64,000 nucleotides of DNA from Crossiella equi (GTDB taxonomy: Bacteria > Actinomycetota > Actinomycetes > Mycobacteriales > Pseudonocardiaceae): contig NZ_JAGIOO010000001.1 of the NCBI RefSeq assembly GCF_017876755.1, positions 5,503,786-5,567,785 on the forward strand, read 5' to 3'. The notes below the pieces were generated by a model. It was given only the letters and a program-made list of their open reading frames with translations, ran no database searches and was not told the DNA's origin. Numbering within the stretch: position 1 is the stretch's first letter; every line of letters starts with the position of its first letter. Both the position numbers and the translations under genes were made by a program. Positions 1 through 9,308 of this stretch are shown here, one piece after another.

Positions 1-1348
1 TCAGCAGCAGCCCGAGGCCGCCGCCCGCGCCGATGACGGCCACCGCCGTGGGCGTCCAGTCCTTGACCAGCGGCGGGTTCAGCGGCATCGCCGTGCGCAC
101 CGGGGCGGCGGGCTGCACGCCAGCCTCCTCCGGCAGTACCGCGGTCAGCGCGGCCATCGGGTCGACCATGCCGTAGCCCAGATAGAAGTCCCGGCCGTCG
201 CCGCCCGCCGGGTGCTGGGCGGTCTTGGTGAGCCGGTCCATCACCTGCTTCGCGGACAGCTTCGGGAACCGCTCGCGCACCAGCGCGGCCACGCCCGCCA
301 CGTACGGGGCGGCGAAGCTGGTGCCCTGGATGACCACCGGCCGGCCGCTGGAGTCCGGCACGCGGTTGGCCAGGCCGGTACCACCCTGGCCCGGGTCGAG
401 CGAGACGATGTCGGTGCCCGGCCCGGCGATGTCCACCCACGGGCCGCCGATGGAGAACGACGCCCGGCCGCCGCCGCGCTGGATCGCGCCGACGGTGAGC
501 ACCTCGTCGTCCATGTACGCGGGGCTGACCACCGTGCGCGCCTTGCCCGGCTCGTTGTTCTCCTTGCAGACGGTGGCGTTCTCGCTGCCGTCGGTGTTCC
601 CGGCGGCCACCACGATGACCTTGTCCTTCTCCTTGAACGCGTACTGCACGGCCGCCCGGACCCCGGACTGGTCGGCCAGGTTGCCCTTGGGCGCGCAGAT
701 GGACTCGGAGATGTTGATGACCTTGACCGCGTCGTCGTCGGCCGCGCGCCGGATCGCCTGCCCCAGTGTCAGGGAGTTGCCAGCGGTCGACTTGGTGGCG
801 TCATCGGCGAAGTACGGGTCGGTCTGCCGGATCGCGAGGATCTTCGCGTCCGGGGCCACGCCCTTGAAGCCCTCCAGGTCGTTGCCCCGGTCCGCGGCGA
901 TGATGCCCGCGACCAGCGTGCCGTGGCCGTTGCAGTCGTAGGCGCCGCTCCGGTTGCCCTCGACGTAGTCGCCGCCGCCCTGCAGCCGGTTGCCGAAGCG
1001 CGGGTGCGGGTTCACGCCGGTGTCGATCACCGCGACCTTGATGTCGGCACCGGTGGCGAACCGCCAGAGGCTCTCCACCTGGAGCTCCATCTGGCCCCAC
1101 GGGCGCGGGATCACGGTGCCGCCGCCGCTGTTGGACTGCAGGCACTGCTTCTTGGGCGTGTAGTTCTTGTCCGGCCCGGTCTTGTTCTGGGGCAGCGCTC
1201 CCGCGGCCGGAGGCTTCGGGAACGGGTCGTCCCGCACCGGTCCGGGGGTCGCCACCGGCTGCTGGGCCTGGGCGGGCAGGGCCGGGACGAGCGTGAGCAG
1301 CACCGCCGCGACGCCGGTCAGCGCCGCGGTCCGTCGCGTCCGCCGCAT
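1..1348 (-). CDS. mycP: Mycosin-type subtilisin protease of type VII secretion (partial)
   Basis: Membrane-anchored S8 serine protease of an ESX/type VII secretion system. Translation of the leftward strand from the ATG at 1348 is open to the window edge (449 codons seen, C-terminus missing). An N-terminal signal peptide (Arg-rich, then a hydrophobic run ending near AQA) is followed by a Pro-rich stretch. The complete catalytic triad is visible: Asp109 in VIDTG, His142 in NGHGT and Ser344 in GTSFAAP. A hydrophobic segment begins at the very edge and is probably the C-terminal membrane anchor of mycosins. The start overlaps the eccD stop by one base (TGATG), so the two genes are co-transcribed and probably translationally coupled. 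Mycosins cleave ESX substrates and stabilise the membrane complex (family knowledge). Gene order matches mycP4/eccD4 of ESX-4; eccB would be expected just outside the window. Confidence 0.93.
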   Translation of the reverse strand, partial: MRRTRRTAALTGVAAVLLTLVPALPAQAQQPVATPGPVRDDPFPKPPAAGALPQNKTGPDKNYTPKKQCLQSNSGGGTVIPRPWGQMELQVESLWRFATGADIKVAVIDTGVNPHPRFGNRLQGGGDYVEGNRSGAYDCNGHGTLVAGIIAADRGNDLEGFKGVAPDAKILAIRQTDPYFADDATKSTAGNSLTLGQAIRRAADDDAVKVINISESICAPKGNLADQSGVRAAVQYAFKEKDKVIVVAAGNTDGSENATVCKENNEPGKARTVVSPAYMDDEVLTVGAIQRGGGRASFSIGGPWVDIAGPGTDIVSLDPGQGGTGLANRVPDSSGRPVVIQGTSFAAPYVAGVAALVRERFPKLSAKQVMDRLTKTAQHPAGGDGRDFYLGYGMVDPMAALTAVLPEEAGVQPAAPVRTAMPLNPPLVKDWTPTAVAVIGAGGGLGLLL

Positions 1349-2778
1349 CACAGGTGCCGGATCGCCGTGTAGAGCTCCATCACCGCGAGGGCGAGGGGCA
1401 GCACGGCCGCGATGAACACCGCCTCGGCGATGTCGACCGAGCGCCGCATCGGCGGGGAGAAGCGCTGCTTCGGGAAGACCACGCCGAGCACCAGGCCCAG
1501 TGCGGCCAGCACGACCAGCGTGCCGAAGACCCACAGCAGCTTGCCGAACGGGCTGGCGGTCAGCATCCAGCCGACGAGCAGGCCGCCCGCACCCAGGATG
1601 CCGGTGGACAGCAGCGCCACCGCCTGGGTGCCGTTGGCGTAGGTGCGGGCGCGCAGCAGCAGCACGGCGGTGACCACCGCGCCGAAGATCGGGCCCCACA
1701 GCGCGGGCATGGTGCCCGCGAGGACCGCGCCACCCGCGGCGACCAGGCCGCAGCCGATGATCATGCCGGTCATGTACTCGTGGGCCAGGCCCGCGCGCCG
1801 CTCGATGACCTCGTAGTCCGGGAAGCCCTGGTCCTCCTTGAGGTCCTCGGCGTTGCTCGGCACGTGCGGCAGCGGGATCTTGGCCATCTTGATGGTCATC
1901 TGCGGCAGCGTCGACAGCACCACCAGGGCCACCGCCGCGGCGCCCGCGCCGAAGCCGTGCACCGGGTAGTCCACGAACGTGGCCACGGCCGCGGTGAGCA
2001 GGCCGAGCACCCCGACCGTGGCGGCCGCGATGAACACCGACACGCCCGCGCCGATGACCATCAGCGCGGCGCCCGCGACCACCGCGACGAGCGCGAAGCC
2101 CAGCAGCACGTTCGGCGCGGCCGGGCCCTTCGGCACGGCGTACAGCCCGGCCACGAAGGCCATCGGCAGGCCACCGGTGGCGGCGATGATGATGCCGGTG
2201 GTCGGCGCGCCGTAGGAGCGCACCACGACCGCGCCGATGACGACCGCGACGATCGCGGCCACCCCCGCGGTGATGGCGGCGGCCAGCGGGTAGGCGGGCC
2301 CGGCCAGGTACACCGCGGCGGCGGCGGCGATGAAGGCCAGCCCGCCCGCCCAGTGTCCGAGCTTGCGCGCGGTGTCGGAGTCCCAGGCCCGGAAGCTGTC
2401 CGGGTCGGCGTCGGCGATCGCGTCCACCACGTCGTCGTAGAGCGCCTTCGGCGGGTTCTCGACACGGCGGCGCAGCTGGAGGATGTCACCGTCCACAACA
2501 GCCAGTGAGGCCAGCGTGCGGCCCGGCTCCAGCGGGTCCTGGCCGATCTTCGCCAGGCACCAGCCGCCGTGCCGGACGCCGCCGTCCGGGCTGTTCTCGC
2601 CTGCCATCTCCAGCAGCATCGGCAGCAGGTCGGCCACCGCGACATCCGCGGGAAGCGCGACGTCGATGCGCGTTCGCGGTGCCACCACGGTCACTCGGCT
2701 GAACACCGTCGTCCCGGTCGCCACCAGGCGCCCCCTTGCTCGTGTACTCGGTTGGTCTCTGCTCGCGGCGGTTGTCAT
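1348..2778 (-). CDS. eccD: ESX type VII secretion integral membrane protein EccD
   Basis: Core channel component of an ESX type VII secretion machine, 476 aa. The first ~110 residues form a soluble, ubiquitin-like domain containing the PDGG and GWCLAKIG segments. About eleven hydrophobic segments then run from residue ~145 to the C-terminus, the usual EccD plan and length. A cytoplasmic loop (residues ~300-330, KIPLPHVPSNAEDL) separates two groups of helices. The gene is divergent from eccC across ~190 bp and overlaps mycP by one base. A GTG some 20 codons downstream is an alternative start; the upstream ATG is kept because no clear ribosome site separates the two. In ESX systems EccD with EccB, EccC and (usually) EccE builds the inner-membrane complex. 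Confidence 0.93.
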   Translation of the reverse strand: MTTAASRDQPSTRARGRLVATGTTVFSRVTVVAPRTRIDVALPADVAVADLLPMLLEMAGENSPDGGVRHGGWCLAKIGQDPLEPGRTLASLAVVDGDILQLRRRVENPPKALYDDVVDAIADADPDSFRAWDSDTARKLGHWAGGLAFIAAAAAVYLAGPAYPLAAAITAGVAAIVAVVIGAVVVRSYGAPTTGIIIAATGGLPMAFVAGLYAVPKGPAAPNVLLGFALVAVVAGAALMVIGAGVSVFIAAATVGVLGLLTAAVATFVDYPVHGFGAGAAAVALVVLSTLPQMTIKMAKIPLPHVPSNAEDLKEDQGFPDYEVIERRAGLAHEYMTGMIIGCGLVAAGGAVLAGTMPALWGPIFGAVVTAVLLLRARTYANGTQAVALLSTGILGAGGLLVGWMLTASPFGKLLWVFGTLVVLAALGLVLGVVFPKQRFSPPMRRSVDIAEAVFIAAVLPLALAVMELYTAIRHL

Positions 2779-2835
2779 TCGTACCGCGTTCGTGGCGGGT
2801 TGCCCGAACTGGCCCTAGCGGCCGCTGAGCGCCCC

Positions 2836-2841
2836 TAGTAT
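2836..2841 (+). promoter_or_regulatory. Candidate -10 box for eccC
   Basis: TAGTAT lies in the divergent eccD/eccC intergenic region, 126 bp before the chosen eccC start. No convincing -35 hexamer is seen at the right distance, so this is only a candidate. Confidence 0.3.
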
Positions 2842-2967
2842 GGCCGCACCGGTCCGACCGGCACCCCGGGTTCGGGAGGAATGGGGTAGGAAAGTCTCCC
2901 CGGGCCCCCGTACGGGTGGCGTTGGACCGCCTTGGCCGAAGCAGAGCGACGAAGAGGTAACCGTTCG

Positions 2968-5900
2968 GTGAGCACGCTCCAGTTCAAGCGTTCGCCGCGG
3001 CTCAGCCCGCCGCGACCCCCTGGCGGCGAGGTGCACCTGGAGCCGCCGCCCGAGGTGCCCAGGGTCATCCCCGGCAACATCTTCATGAAGGTGCTGCCGT
3101 TCGTGATGATCGTCGCGTCCGTCGGCATGATGGCCTTCATGTTCACGACCGGGGGCCGCAACCCCCAGTCGTTGCTCTTCGGCGGCATGTTCCTCATCTC
3201 GACCATCGGCATGATGGCCGGTGGCGGCATGGGTGGTGGTGGCAAGGGCCAGAAGAAGGCCGAGATGAACGAGGACCGCAAGGACTACCTGCGGTACCTC
3301 GGCCAGATGCGGCAGCGCGCCCGCGAGGCGATCGCGGAGCAGCGCGCCGAGCGCGAGTGGGTGCACCCGGATCCGCGCATGCTGTGGTCGCTGACGGCCA
3401 AGAAGAGCCGCCGCATGTGGGAGCGCCGGGCCAACGACCCGGACTTCGTGCACGTGCGCATCTGCGTGGGCACCCAGCGCCTGGCCACGCGCCTGGTCCC
3501 GCCGCAGACCGGCCCGGTCGACGAGCTGGAGCCGATCTCCACGCTGGCGCTGCGCCGCTTCGTGCGCGCGCACTCGCTGGTCCCGGACCTGCCGATCTCC
3601 ATCACCATGCGCGGGTTCGCCGCGATCAGCCTGGAGGGCGACAAGGAGCTCACCCGCCCCCTGGCCCGCGCGATGCTGGCGCAGCTGGCCACCTTCCACA
3701 CCCCGGAGGACCTGCTCATCGCGGTGGTCACCGCGGGCAAGACGAAGGCTGAGTGGGAGTGGGCGAAGTGGCTGCCGCACGTGCAGCACCCCAAGCTCGT
3801 CGACGGCATCGGCCAGTTGCGCATGATGTCCGGCTCGCTGATGCAGGTCGAGGCCTGGCTGGACCAGCTCGAGCAGCCGCTGCGCGACCGCAGGGGCTTC
3901 AGCCGCAACGCGCCGCCGAACGCGGACGAGCCGCACGTGGTGATCATCATCGACGACGGTGACGTCACCCGCGAGGAGAACGTCTTCATCCAGGAGGGGC
4001 TGACCGGCGTCACGCTGATCGACCTGTCCCAGAGCCTGGACAAGCTGCCCGCCCGCCGCGGTCTGCGGCTGGTCGTGGAGCCCACCCGGCTCGGCGCCCG
4101 CAGCGCGAACGGCGTGGAGTGGTTCGGCCGCCCGGACGGCCTGAGCATTCCGGAGGCCGAGGCGCTGGCGCGGCGGCTCTCGCCGTACCGCACCGCCACC
4201 GGCGGCGGCGAGTCCAATGAGGACGAACCGCTGCTCAGCTCCAACGTCGGCCTGTTCGAGCTGCTCGGCCTGCGCGACCCGATGACCTTCGACATCGCCC
4301 AGGCCTGGCGCCCCAAGCCGATCTCCGACCGGTTCAAGGTGCCCTTCGGCGTCGGCGAGTTCGGCCAGCCGGTCGAGCTGGACATCAAGGAGGCCGCGGT
4401 CGGCGGCATGGGCCCGCACGGCCTGTGCATCGGCGCCACCGGTTCCGGCAAGTCCGAGTTCCTGCGCACGCTGGTGCTCGGCCTGATGGCCACGCACTCC
4501 TCGGCCCAGCTGAACCTGATCCTCATCGACTTCAAGGGTGGTGCGACCTTCGCGGGTCTGGACGGCGCGGCGCACGTCGCGGCGGTCATCACCAACCTCG
4601 CGGACGACCTCACCATGGTCGACCGCATGCGCGACGCGATCGCCGGTGAGATGAACCGGCGGCAGGAGGCGCTCAAGAACGGCGGCAACTTCAAGAACGT
4701 CTGGGACTATGAGGCCGCGCGCGAGAAGGGCGCTGACCTCGACCCGCTGCCCGCGCTGTTCATCGTCATCGACGAGTTCTCCGAGCTGCTGTCCGCCAAG
4801 CCGGACTTCATCGACCTGTTCGTGGCCATCGGCCGACTGGGCCGGTCGCTGCAGATCCACCTGCTGCTCGCCTCGCAGCGCCTGGAGGAGGGCAAGCTCC
4901 GCGGCCTGGACACCCACCTGTCCTACCGCGTCGGCCTCAAGACCTTCTCCGCCTCCGAGTCCCGCGCGGTGCTCGGTGTGCCGGACGCCTACGAGCTGCC
5001 GTCCATCCCGGGCTCGGGCTACCTGAAGTACGGCGCCACCGAGCCGATGATCCGGTTCAAGGCCTGTTACGTCTCCGGCCCGTACCGCCCGCCGGGCATG
5101 CAGGCCGTGCAGACCTCCGCCCCGGTCGGCGGCGACCGCAGGCCGAAGCTGTTCGTCCCGGACTTCGTGGAGATCCCGAAGGAGCCGGTGCGGCCGGTCG
5201 AGGTGGAGAAGCCCAAGGAGAAGAAGCCGGACGCCCCGGTGGAGCCGTCCGAACTGGACATCGTGGTGCAGCGCACCATGAACCAGGGCCCGAAGCCGCA
5301 CCAGGTCTGGCTGCCCCCGTTGCTGGAGCCGCCGACGCTGGACCAGCTGCTCCCGATGCTCACCCCGACCGACGACCGCGGCCTCACCTCGCCCGGCTTC
5401 TTCGGCAACGGGCGGCTCACCGTGCCGATCGGCGTGGTGGACAAGCCGTACGAGCAGCGGCGCGACCTGCTGTGGGCGGACCTGTCCGGCGGTGCCGGTC
5501 ACATGGCCGTCGCGGGTGGCCCGCAGTCCGGCAAGTCGATGGTGCTGCGCACGCTGGTCATGTCGATGAGCCTCACGCACACCCCGCAGGAGGTGCAGTT
5601 CTACTGCCTCGACTTCGGCGGTGGCGGTATGGGCTCGCTGCAGGGCCTGCCGCACGTCGGTGGCGTGGCCGGTCGGCTGGACCCGGACAAGGTGCGCCGC
5701 ACGATCGCCGAGGTCACCTCGCTGCTGTCCGAGCGCGAGCAGCGGTTCCGGGACCTGGGCATCGACTCGATGGTCGAGTTCCGCAACCGCAAGCGGCGCG
5801 GGGAGATCCCGGACGACCTGTACGGCGACGTCTTCCTGGTCATCGACGGCTGGCTGAACTTCAAGCAGGAGTTCGAGAACCTGGAGATGCAGATCGTCAG

Positions 5901-6981
5901 CATCGCCTCCCAGGGTCTGTCCTTCGGCGTGCACGTGGTCATCGGCGCCACCCGGTGGGCCGAGATCCGGCCCGCGCTCAAGGACCTGCTCGGCACCCGC
6001 TTCGAGCTGCGCCTCGGTGACCCGAGCGAGTCCGAAGTGGACCGCCGCGTCGCGGTGAACGTGCCGCAGAACCGGCCGGGCCGCGGTCTGTCCGCGGAGA
6101 AGCTGCACTTCCTGGTCGCGCTGCCCCGCGTGGACGCCATGCCCACCGCCGAGGACGTCGGCTCGGGCATCGCGGACGCGGTGCAGAAGGTCACCGCCTC
6201 CTGGCGCGGTCCGGTGGCCCCGCGCGTGCGCATGTTGCCCGACCTGCTCGCCTACGACGAGCTCCAGGTCAACACCGAGCTGCCCCGCCACCTGGTGCCC
6301 ATCGGCATCAACGAGGACGAGCTGGCCACGATGTACCTGGACTTCGACGCGGAGCCGCACTTCATGGCCTTCGCCGAACGCGAGTCCGGCAAGACCTCGC
6401 TGCTGCGCACGATCACCAAGGGCATCATCGACCGGTACACGCCCAAGCAGGCGCGCATCATCATGGTCGACTACCGCCGCACCATGCTCGGCTTCGTGCC
6501 GGACGACATCCTGCTGGCCTACGCGGCCTCGTCGAACCAGCTCGGCGGCATGGTCAACGACATCAAGGCGTCGATGACCAAACGTCTGCCCGGTCCGGAC
6601 GTCACGCAGGAGCAGCTGCGCAACCGGTCCTGGTGGACCGGGCCCGAGCTGTTCCTCATCGTCGACGACTACGACTTGGTGGCGCCGCAGGGCAACAACC
6701 CGCTGGCCCCGCTGTCGGAGTTCCTGCCGCAGGCCAAGGACGTCGGTCTGCACGTGATCCTGGCGCGCAACGCCGGTGGCGCGAGCCGGGCGATGTTCGA
6801 CCCGATCATCGGCAAGATGCGCGAGCAGGCCAGCCCGGGCATCGTGATGAGCGGCAACCGGGACGAGGGCGCGCTGATCGGCACGGTCAAGCCGTCCCAG
6901 ATGCCGCCCGGCCGGGGCACGCTGGTCAGCCGCAAGGCAGGTCAGTCCCTGGTCCAGGTGGCGTTCCTGGCAGGAGAGTGA
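2968..6981 (+). CDS. eccC: ESX type VII secretion FtsK/SpoIIIE-type ATPase EccC (single-chain)
   Basis: Motor ATPase that recognises WXG100 substrates and energises type VII secretion. It is 1337 aa from a GTG at 2968. That start is preferred over the in-frame TTG at 2932 because GAAGAGG lies ten bases before it and the protein then begins VSTLQFKR, the usual EccC N-terminus. Two membrane segments occupy residues ~35-90. Three FtsK-like ATPase domains follow. The first has a full Walker A, GATGSGKS (~489-496), and a Walker B-like LFIVIDEF. The second has GPQSGKS (~851-857) and the third has ERESGKT (~1137-1143). EccC is one uninterrupted chain, unlike the split EccCa/EccCb of ESX-1. The Hsp70-like gene follows after 13 bp. 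Single-chain EccC with this neighbourhood fits ESX-4, regarded as the ancestral mycobacterial-type system. Confidence 0.95.
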   Translation: MSTLQFKRSPRLSPPRPPGGEVHLEPPPEVPRVIPGNIFMKVLPFVMIVASVGMMAFMFTTGGRNPQSLLFGGMFLISTIGMMAGGGMGGGGKGQKKAEMNEDRKDYLRYLGQMRQRAREAIAEQRAEREWVHPDPRMLWSLTAKKSRRMWERRANDPDFVHVRICVGTQRLATRLVPPQTGPVDELEPISTLALRRFVRAHSLVPDLPISITMRGFAAISLEGDKELTRPLARAMLAQLATFHTPEDLLIAVVTAGKTKAEWEWAKWLPHVQHPKLVDGIGQLRMMSGSLMQVEAWLDQLEQPLRDRRGFSRNAPPNADEPHVVIIIDDGDVTREENVFIQEGLTGVTLIDLSQSLDKLPARRGLRLVVEPTRLGARSANGVEWFGRPDGLSIPEAEALARRLSPYRTATGGGESNEDEPLLSSNVGLFELLGLRDPMTFDIAQAWRPKPISDRFKVPFGVGEFGQPVELDIKEAAVGGMGPHGLCIGATGSGKSEFLRTLVLGLMATHSSAQLNLILIDFKGGATFAGLDGAAHVAAVITNLADDLTMVDRMRDAIAGEMNRRQEALKNGGNFKNVWDYEAAREKGADLDPLPALFIVIDEFSELLSAKPDFIDLFVAIGRLGRSLQIHLLLASQRLEEGKLRGLDTHLSYRVGLKTFSASESRAVLGVPDAYELPSIPGSGYLKYGATEPMIRFKACYVSGPYRPPGMQAVQTSAPVGGDRRPKLFVPDFVEIPKEPVRPVEVEKPKEKKPDAPVEPSELDIVVQRTMNQGPKPHQVWLPPLLEPPTLDQLLPMLTPTDDRGLTSPGFFGNGRLTVPIGVVDKPYEQRRDLLWADLSGGAGHMAVAGGPQSGKSMVLRTLVMSMSLTHTPQEVQFYCLDFGGGGMGSLQGLPHVGGVAGRLDPDKVRRTIAEVTSLLSEREQRFRDLGIDSMVEFRNRKRRGEIPDDLYGDVFLVIDGWLNFKQEFENLEMQIVSIASQGLSFGVHVVIGATRWAEIRPALKDLLGTRFELRLGDPSESEVDRRVAVNVPQNRPGRGLSAEKLHFLVALPRVDAMPTAEDVGSGIADAVQKVTASWRGPVAPRVRMLPDLLAYDELQVNTELPRHLVPIGINEDELATMYLDFDAEPHFMAFAERESGKTSLLRTITKGIIDRYTPKQARIIMVDYRRTMLGFVPDDILLAYAASSNQLGGMVNDIKASMTKRLPGPDVTQEQLRNRSWWTGPELFLIVDDYDLVAPQGNNPLAPLSEFLPQAKDVGLHVILARNAGGASRAMFDPIIGKMREQASPGIVMSGNRDEGALIGTVKPSQMPPGRGTLVSRKAGQSLVQVAFLAGE

Positions 6982-6994
6982 GGGAGAGGGCTCG

Positions 6995-8743
6995 TTGAGC
7001 CTGCGCGTCGCGGTCGACTTCGGGACGTCCAGCACGTGTGTCGCGGTGTCCGTCGACGGACGGGAACCGCAGGTCGTGGTGGTCGACGGGGCCGACTCGG
7101 TCATGCCGTCCGCGGTGTACGCCGCCGCGGACGGCACGCTCTTCGTCGGCCACGAGGCCGAACGGCAGGCCGCTGTCGACCCGTCGCGCTACGAGCCCAA
7201 CCCGAAGCGCCGCATCGACGAGGGTGAGCTGCTGCTGGGCACCGCGGTGCTCCCGGTGCTCGACGTCGTGCGCGCGGTGCTGTCCCGAGCGGTCGCCGAG
7301 GCCCGCCGACTGGCCGGTGGCGCCCCGGTGGACCTGCTCGTGCTGACCCACCCGGCGGACTGGGGCGCCATCCGCACCCGGGTGCTGCGCCAGGCGGGCA
7401 ACCGGCTGGCCAACGAGCTGGTGCTGGTGCCCGAGCCGGTCGCGGCCGCGGTGTTCCACTCGGCCGGGCACGTGCTCGCCGACGGCGCCGCGCTGGCCGT
7501 GCTGGACCTGGGCGGCGGCACCGTGGACGCGAGCGTGGTGCGCCGCACCGGCGAGACCTTCCAGGTGCTGGCCACCCGGGGCGATCCCGGGTTCGGTGGC
7601 GCGGACATCGACCAGCTGCTGCTGGAGCACGTCGGCACGCTGGTGTCCACGGTGGACGCGCCCGCGTGGCGCGCGCTGGTCGAGGGGCGCGAGCTGGCCG
7701 ACCGGCGTCGGCGGCGGGTGCTGCGCCAGGACGTGCGCGGGGCCAAGGAGACGCTGTCCCGGCACGCCTACACCGATGTGCCGCTGCCCCCGCCGTTCCC
7801 GGACGCGCACGTCACGCGGGCCGACCTGGAGCGGCTGGTGCAGGCCCCGCTGGCGCGGGCGGCCGAGCTGGTGCGCACCACGGTGCTCAACGCGGGCCTG
7901 ACCGCGGGCGAGCTGGCCGCGGTGTTCCTGGTCGGCGGCTCCAGCCGGATCCCGCTGGTCGCGCGCCTGGTGCACGAGGCCACAGGAATAGTCCCCACGA
8001 CGTTGGACCAGCCGGAGACCGTGGTGGCCCGGGGCGCGCTGCGCGCCGTGGCGGTGGACCCGCACCGCACGGCCAAGCTGCCCCCGGCCCCGCGGAGGTC
8101 GCAGCCGTACTACCCGCCGCGCCCGCAGCCGGTGCGGCCGCTGGGCCCGCCGCCGATGGCACCCCCGGCCCCGCGTCCGCGCGCGTCGAAGGTGCCGTGG
8201 CTGGTGGGCGGTGCCCTGGTGGTGCTGGTGGGCGCGGCGGCACTGGTGGTATCCCTGCTCCCAGGCCCGACGCCGACCCCTGGCCCGACCACCACGGCCC
8301 AGACCGGCGGTCAGCAGATCGCGCAGTACAGCTACCGCTTCACGCTGCCCGACGGCTGGACCCAGGCGGGCAGCGACGGCCCGTCCCGCAAGGTCCAGCT
8401 CCGCCCGGACGGCGACCCCGGCGGCCAGGCCGTGATCGCGGTCGAGGAGCGGGTACTGGCCTACAACAGCACCACCGACCGTGACCGCGCCCTGCGCGAG
8501 CTCCGATCGGAGTACGAGAAGTCCGCGGCTCAGGGTTACTCCGGGTTGAACGAGCGTCACCAGTTCGCGGGAAAGGACGTCGTCTACTACCGGCGCACCC
8601 TGGGTGATGCCACAGTGGACTACTACGTGGTGTTCCAGGGGAACGCGCAGGTCACGGTGGGTTGCCAGGCTGGCGCCACCGGCCAGGACCGCGTCCAGGC
8701 GGCCTGCACGCGGGTGGTCGGCACGCTGGCCGTCCAGAGCTGA
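6995..8743 (+). CDS. Membrane-anchored Hsp70-like type VII secretion-associated protein (Rv3446c-type C-terminus)
   Basis: The 582-aa protein starts with TTG, preceded by GAGGGAGAGG. Residues 1 to ~350 form an actin/Hsp70 ATPase fold: phosphate-1 motif VDFGTSSTCV, phosphate-2 motif LDLGGGTVD and adenosine motif LVGGSSRIP are all present. No Hsp70 substrate-binding domain follows. Instead there is a Pro-rich linker (~355-395), one membrane segment (~400-424), a Pro/Thr linker and a ~140-residue domain predicted to lie outside the membrane. That domain resembles the C-terminal domain of the type VII secretion-associated Rv3446c family (recalled, not searched). It sits directly after eccC, where Rv3446c lies in M. 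tuberculosis ESX-4. An ATP-dependent cytoplasmic head coupled to an exterior domain would suit an assembly or gating factor, but its function is unproven. Confidence 0.8.
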   Translation: MSLRVAVDFGTSSTCVAVSVDGREPQVVVVDGADSVMPSAVYAAADGTLFVGHEAERQAAVDPSRYEPNPKRRIDEGELLLGTAVLPVLDVVRAVLSRAVAEARRLAGGAPVDLLVLTHPADWGAIRTRVLRQAGNRLANELVLVPEPVAAAVFHSAGHVLADGAALAVLDLGGGTVDASVVRRTGETFQVLATRGDPGFGGADIDQLLLEHVGTLVSTVDAPAWRALVEGRELADRRRRRVLRQDVRGAKETLSRHAYTDVPLPPPFPDAHVTRADLERLVQAPLARAAELVRTTVLNAGLTAGELAAVFLVGGSSRIPLVARLVHEATGIVPTTLDQPETVVARGALRAVAVDPHRTAKLPPAPRRSQPYYPPRPQPVRPLGPPPMAPPAPRPRASKVPWLVGGALVVLVGAAALVVSLLPGPTPTPGPTTTAQTGGQQIAQYSYRFTLPDGWTQAGSDGPSRKVQLRPDGDPGGQAVIAVEERVLAYNSTTDRDRALRELRSEYEKSAAQGYSGLNERHQFAGKDVVYYRRTLGDATVDYYVVFQGNAQVTVGCQAGATGQDRVQAACTRVVGTLAVQS

Positions 8744-8758
8744 TCGAAGGGCACGAAC

Positions 8759-9172
8759 ATGGGGGACGACTTACCGGTGCACGACGTCATCGCACGTTTC
8801 AAGGCGGAGATCCACGCGGCGGTCGACTACGGCAGCCGGGCGGCGGCCGAGGCCCGCGAGCACAGCGACGCCTTCCGCACCCAGACCCGGGAACTGGCCG
8901 ACCAGGTCCGCGACCGCAAGCTGACCCCCACCCGCGAGGAGCTGACCTCCCCGCTGGCCCGCACCGAGGCCACCGACTTCCGCACGGCCCAACGCCTCCC
9001 GGTCGACGACCTTCCCGAAGGCGAACAATTGCTGGCCCCACCCCCGCCGGAGTCCCCCGATCGGGGCGAGCAAAAGCAAACAAAGGCCCCGGGTGGCTGG
9101 CCATCCCGAATGCAAAACCGCCGCCACACCGGCGATGACGAGGACTTTTCCCAGGAGCAAATCCTCTACTGA
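8759..9172 (+). CDS. Small acidic/charged protein of the ESX-4 locus, unknown function
   Basis: This 137-aa protein starts at an ATG with CGAAGGG upstream and lies 15 bp after the Hsp70-like gene, so it probably shares its transcript. No membrane segment or signal peptide is seen. Residues ~5-70 look helical and charged (AAEAREHSDAF...), in the style of a WXG100-like or coiled-coil segment but without a WxG motif. The rest is Pro- and Gln-rich and probably disordered, ending in an acidic DDEDFSQEQILY tail. Its position between the ESX ATPase genes and the WXG100 pair suggests an accessory or substrate role, which is inference. I do not recognise the family. Confidence 0.7.
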   Translation: MGDDLPVHDVIARFKAEIHAAVDYGSRAAAEAREHSDAFRTQTRELADQVRDRKLTPTREELTSPLARTEATDFRTAQRLPVDDLPEGEQLLAPPPPESPDRGEQKQTKAPGGWPSRMQNRRHTGDDEDFSQEQILY

Positions 9173-9196
9173 CCCCCGGTTCCCGGCTGCGGCGTT

Positions 9197-9202
9197 TACT
9201 GT
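9197..9202 (+). promoter_or_regulatory. Candidate -10 box for the WXG100 pair
   Basis: TACTGT in the 136-bp gap before the first esx gene. It would give the secreted substrates their own promoter in addition to read-through. The -35 region is not convincing. Confidence 0.25.
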
Positions 9203-9308
9203 CGCAACGGCTTCCGGAAACCTGACAACGCGGTGGAACCGACCATGGCAGTGTCAGCGTCACAACGATGTCCGACAAGAACGACCCAACTTCAGGGGGT
9301 TGCACCCA

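Noticed and set aside
2815-7137. Very long leftward open frame (1440 codons) opposite eccC
   Set aside because: It is the antisense shadow of eccC, created by GC-rich codon bias; its translation is a His/Arg/Ala-rich composition with no domain, while eccC on the other strand has all expected motifs.
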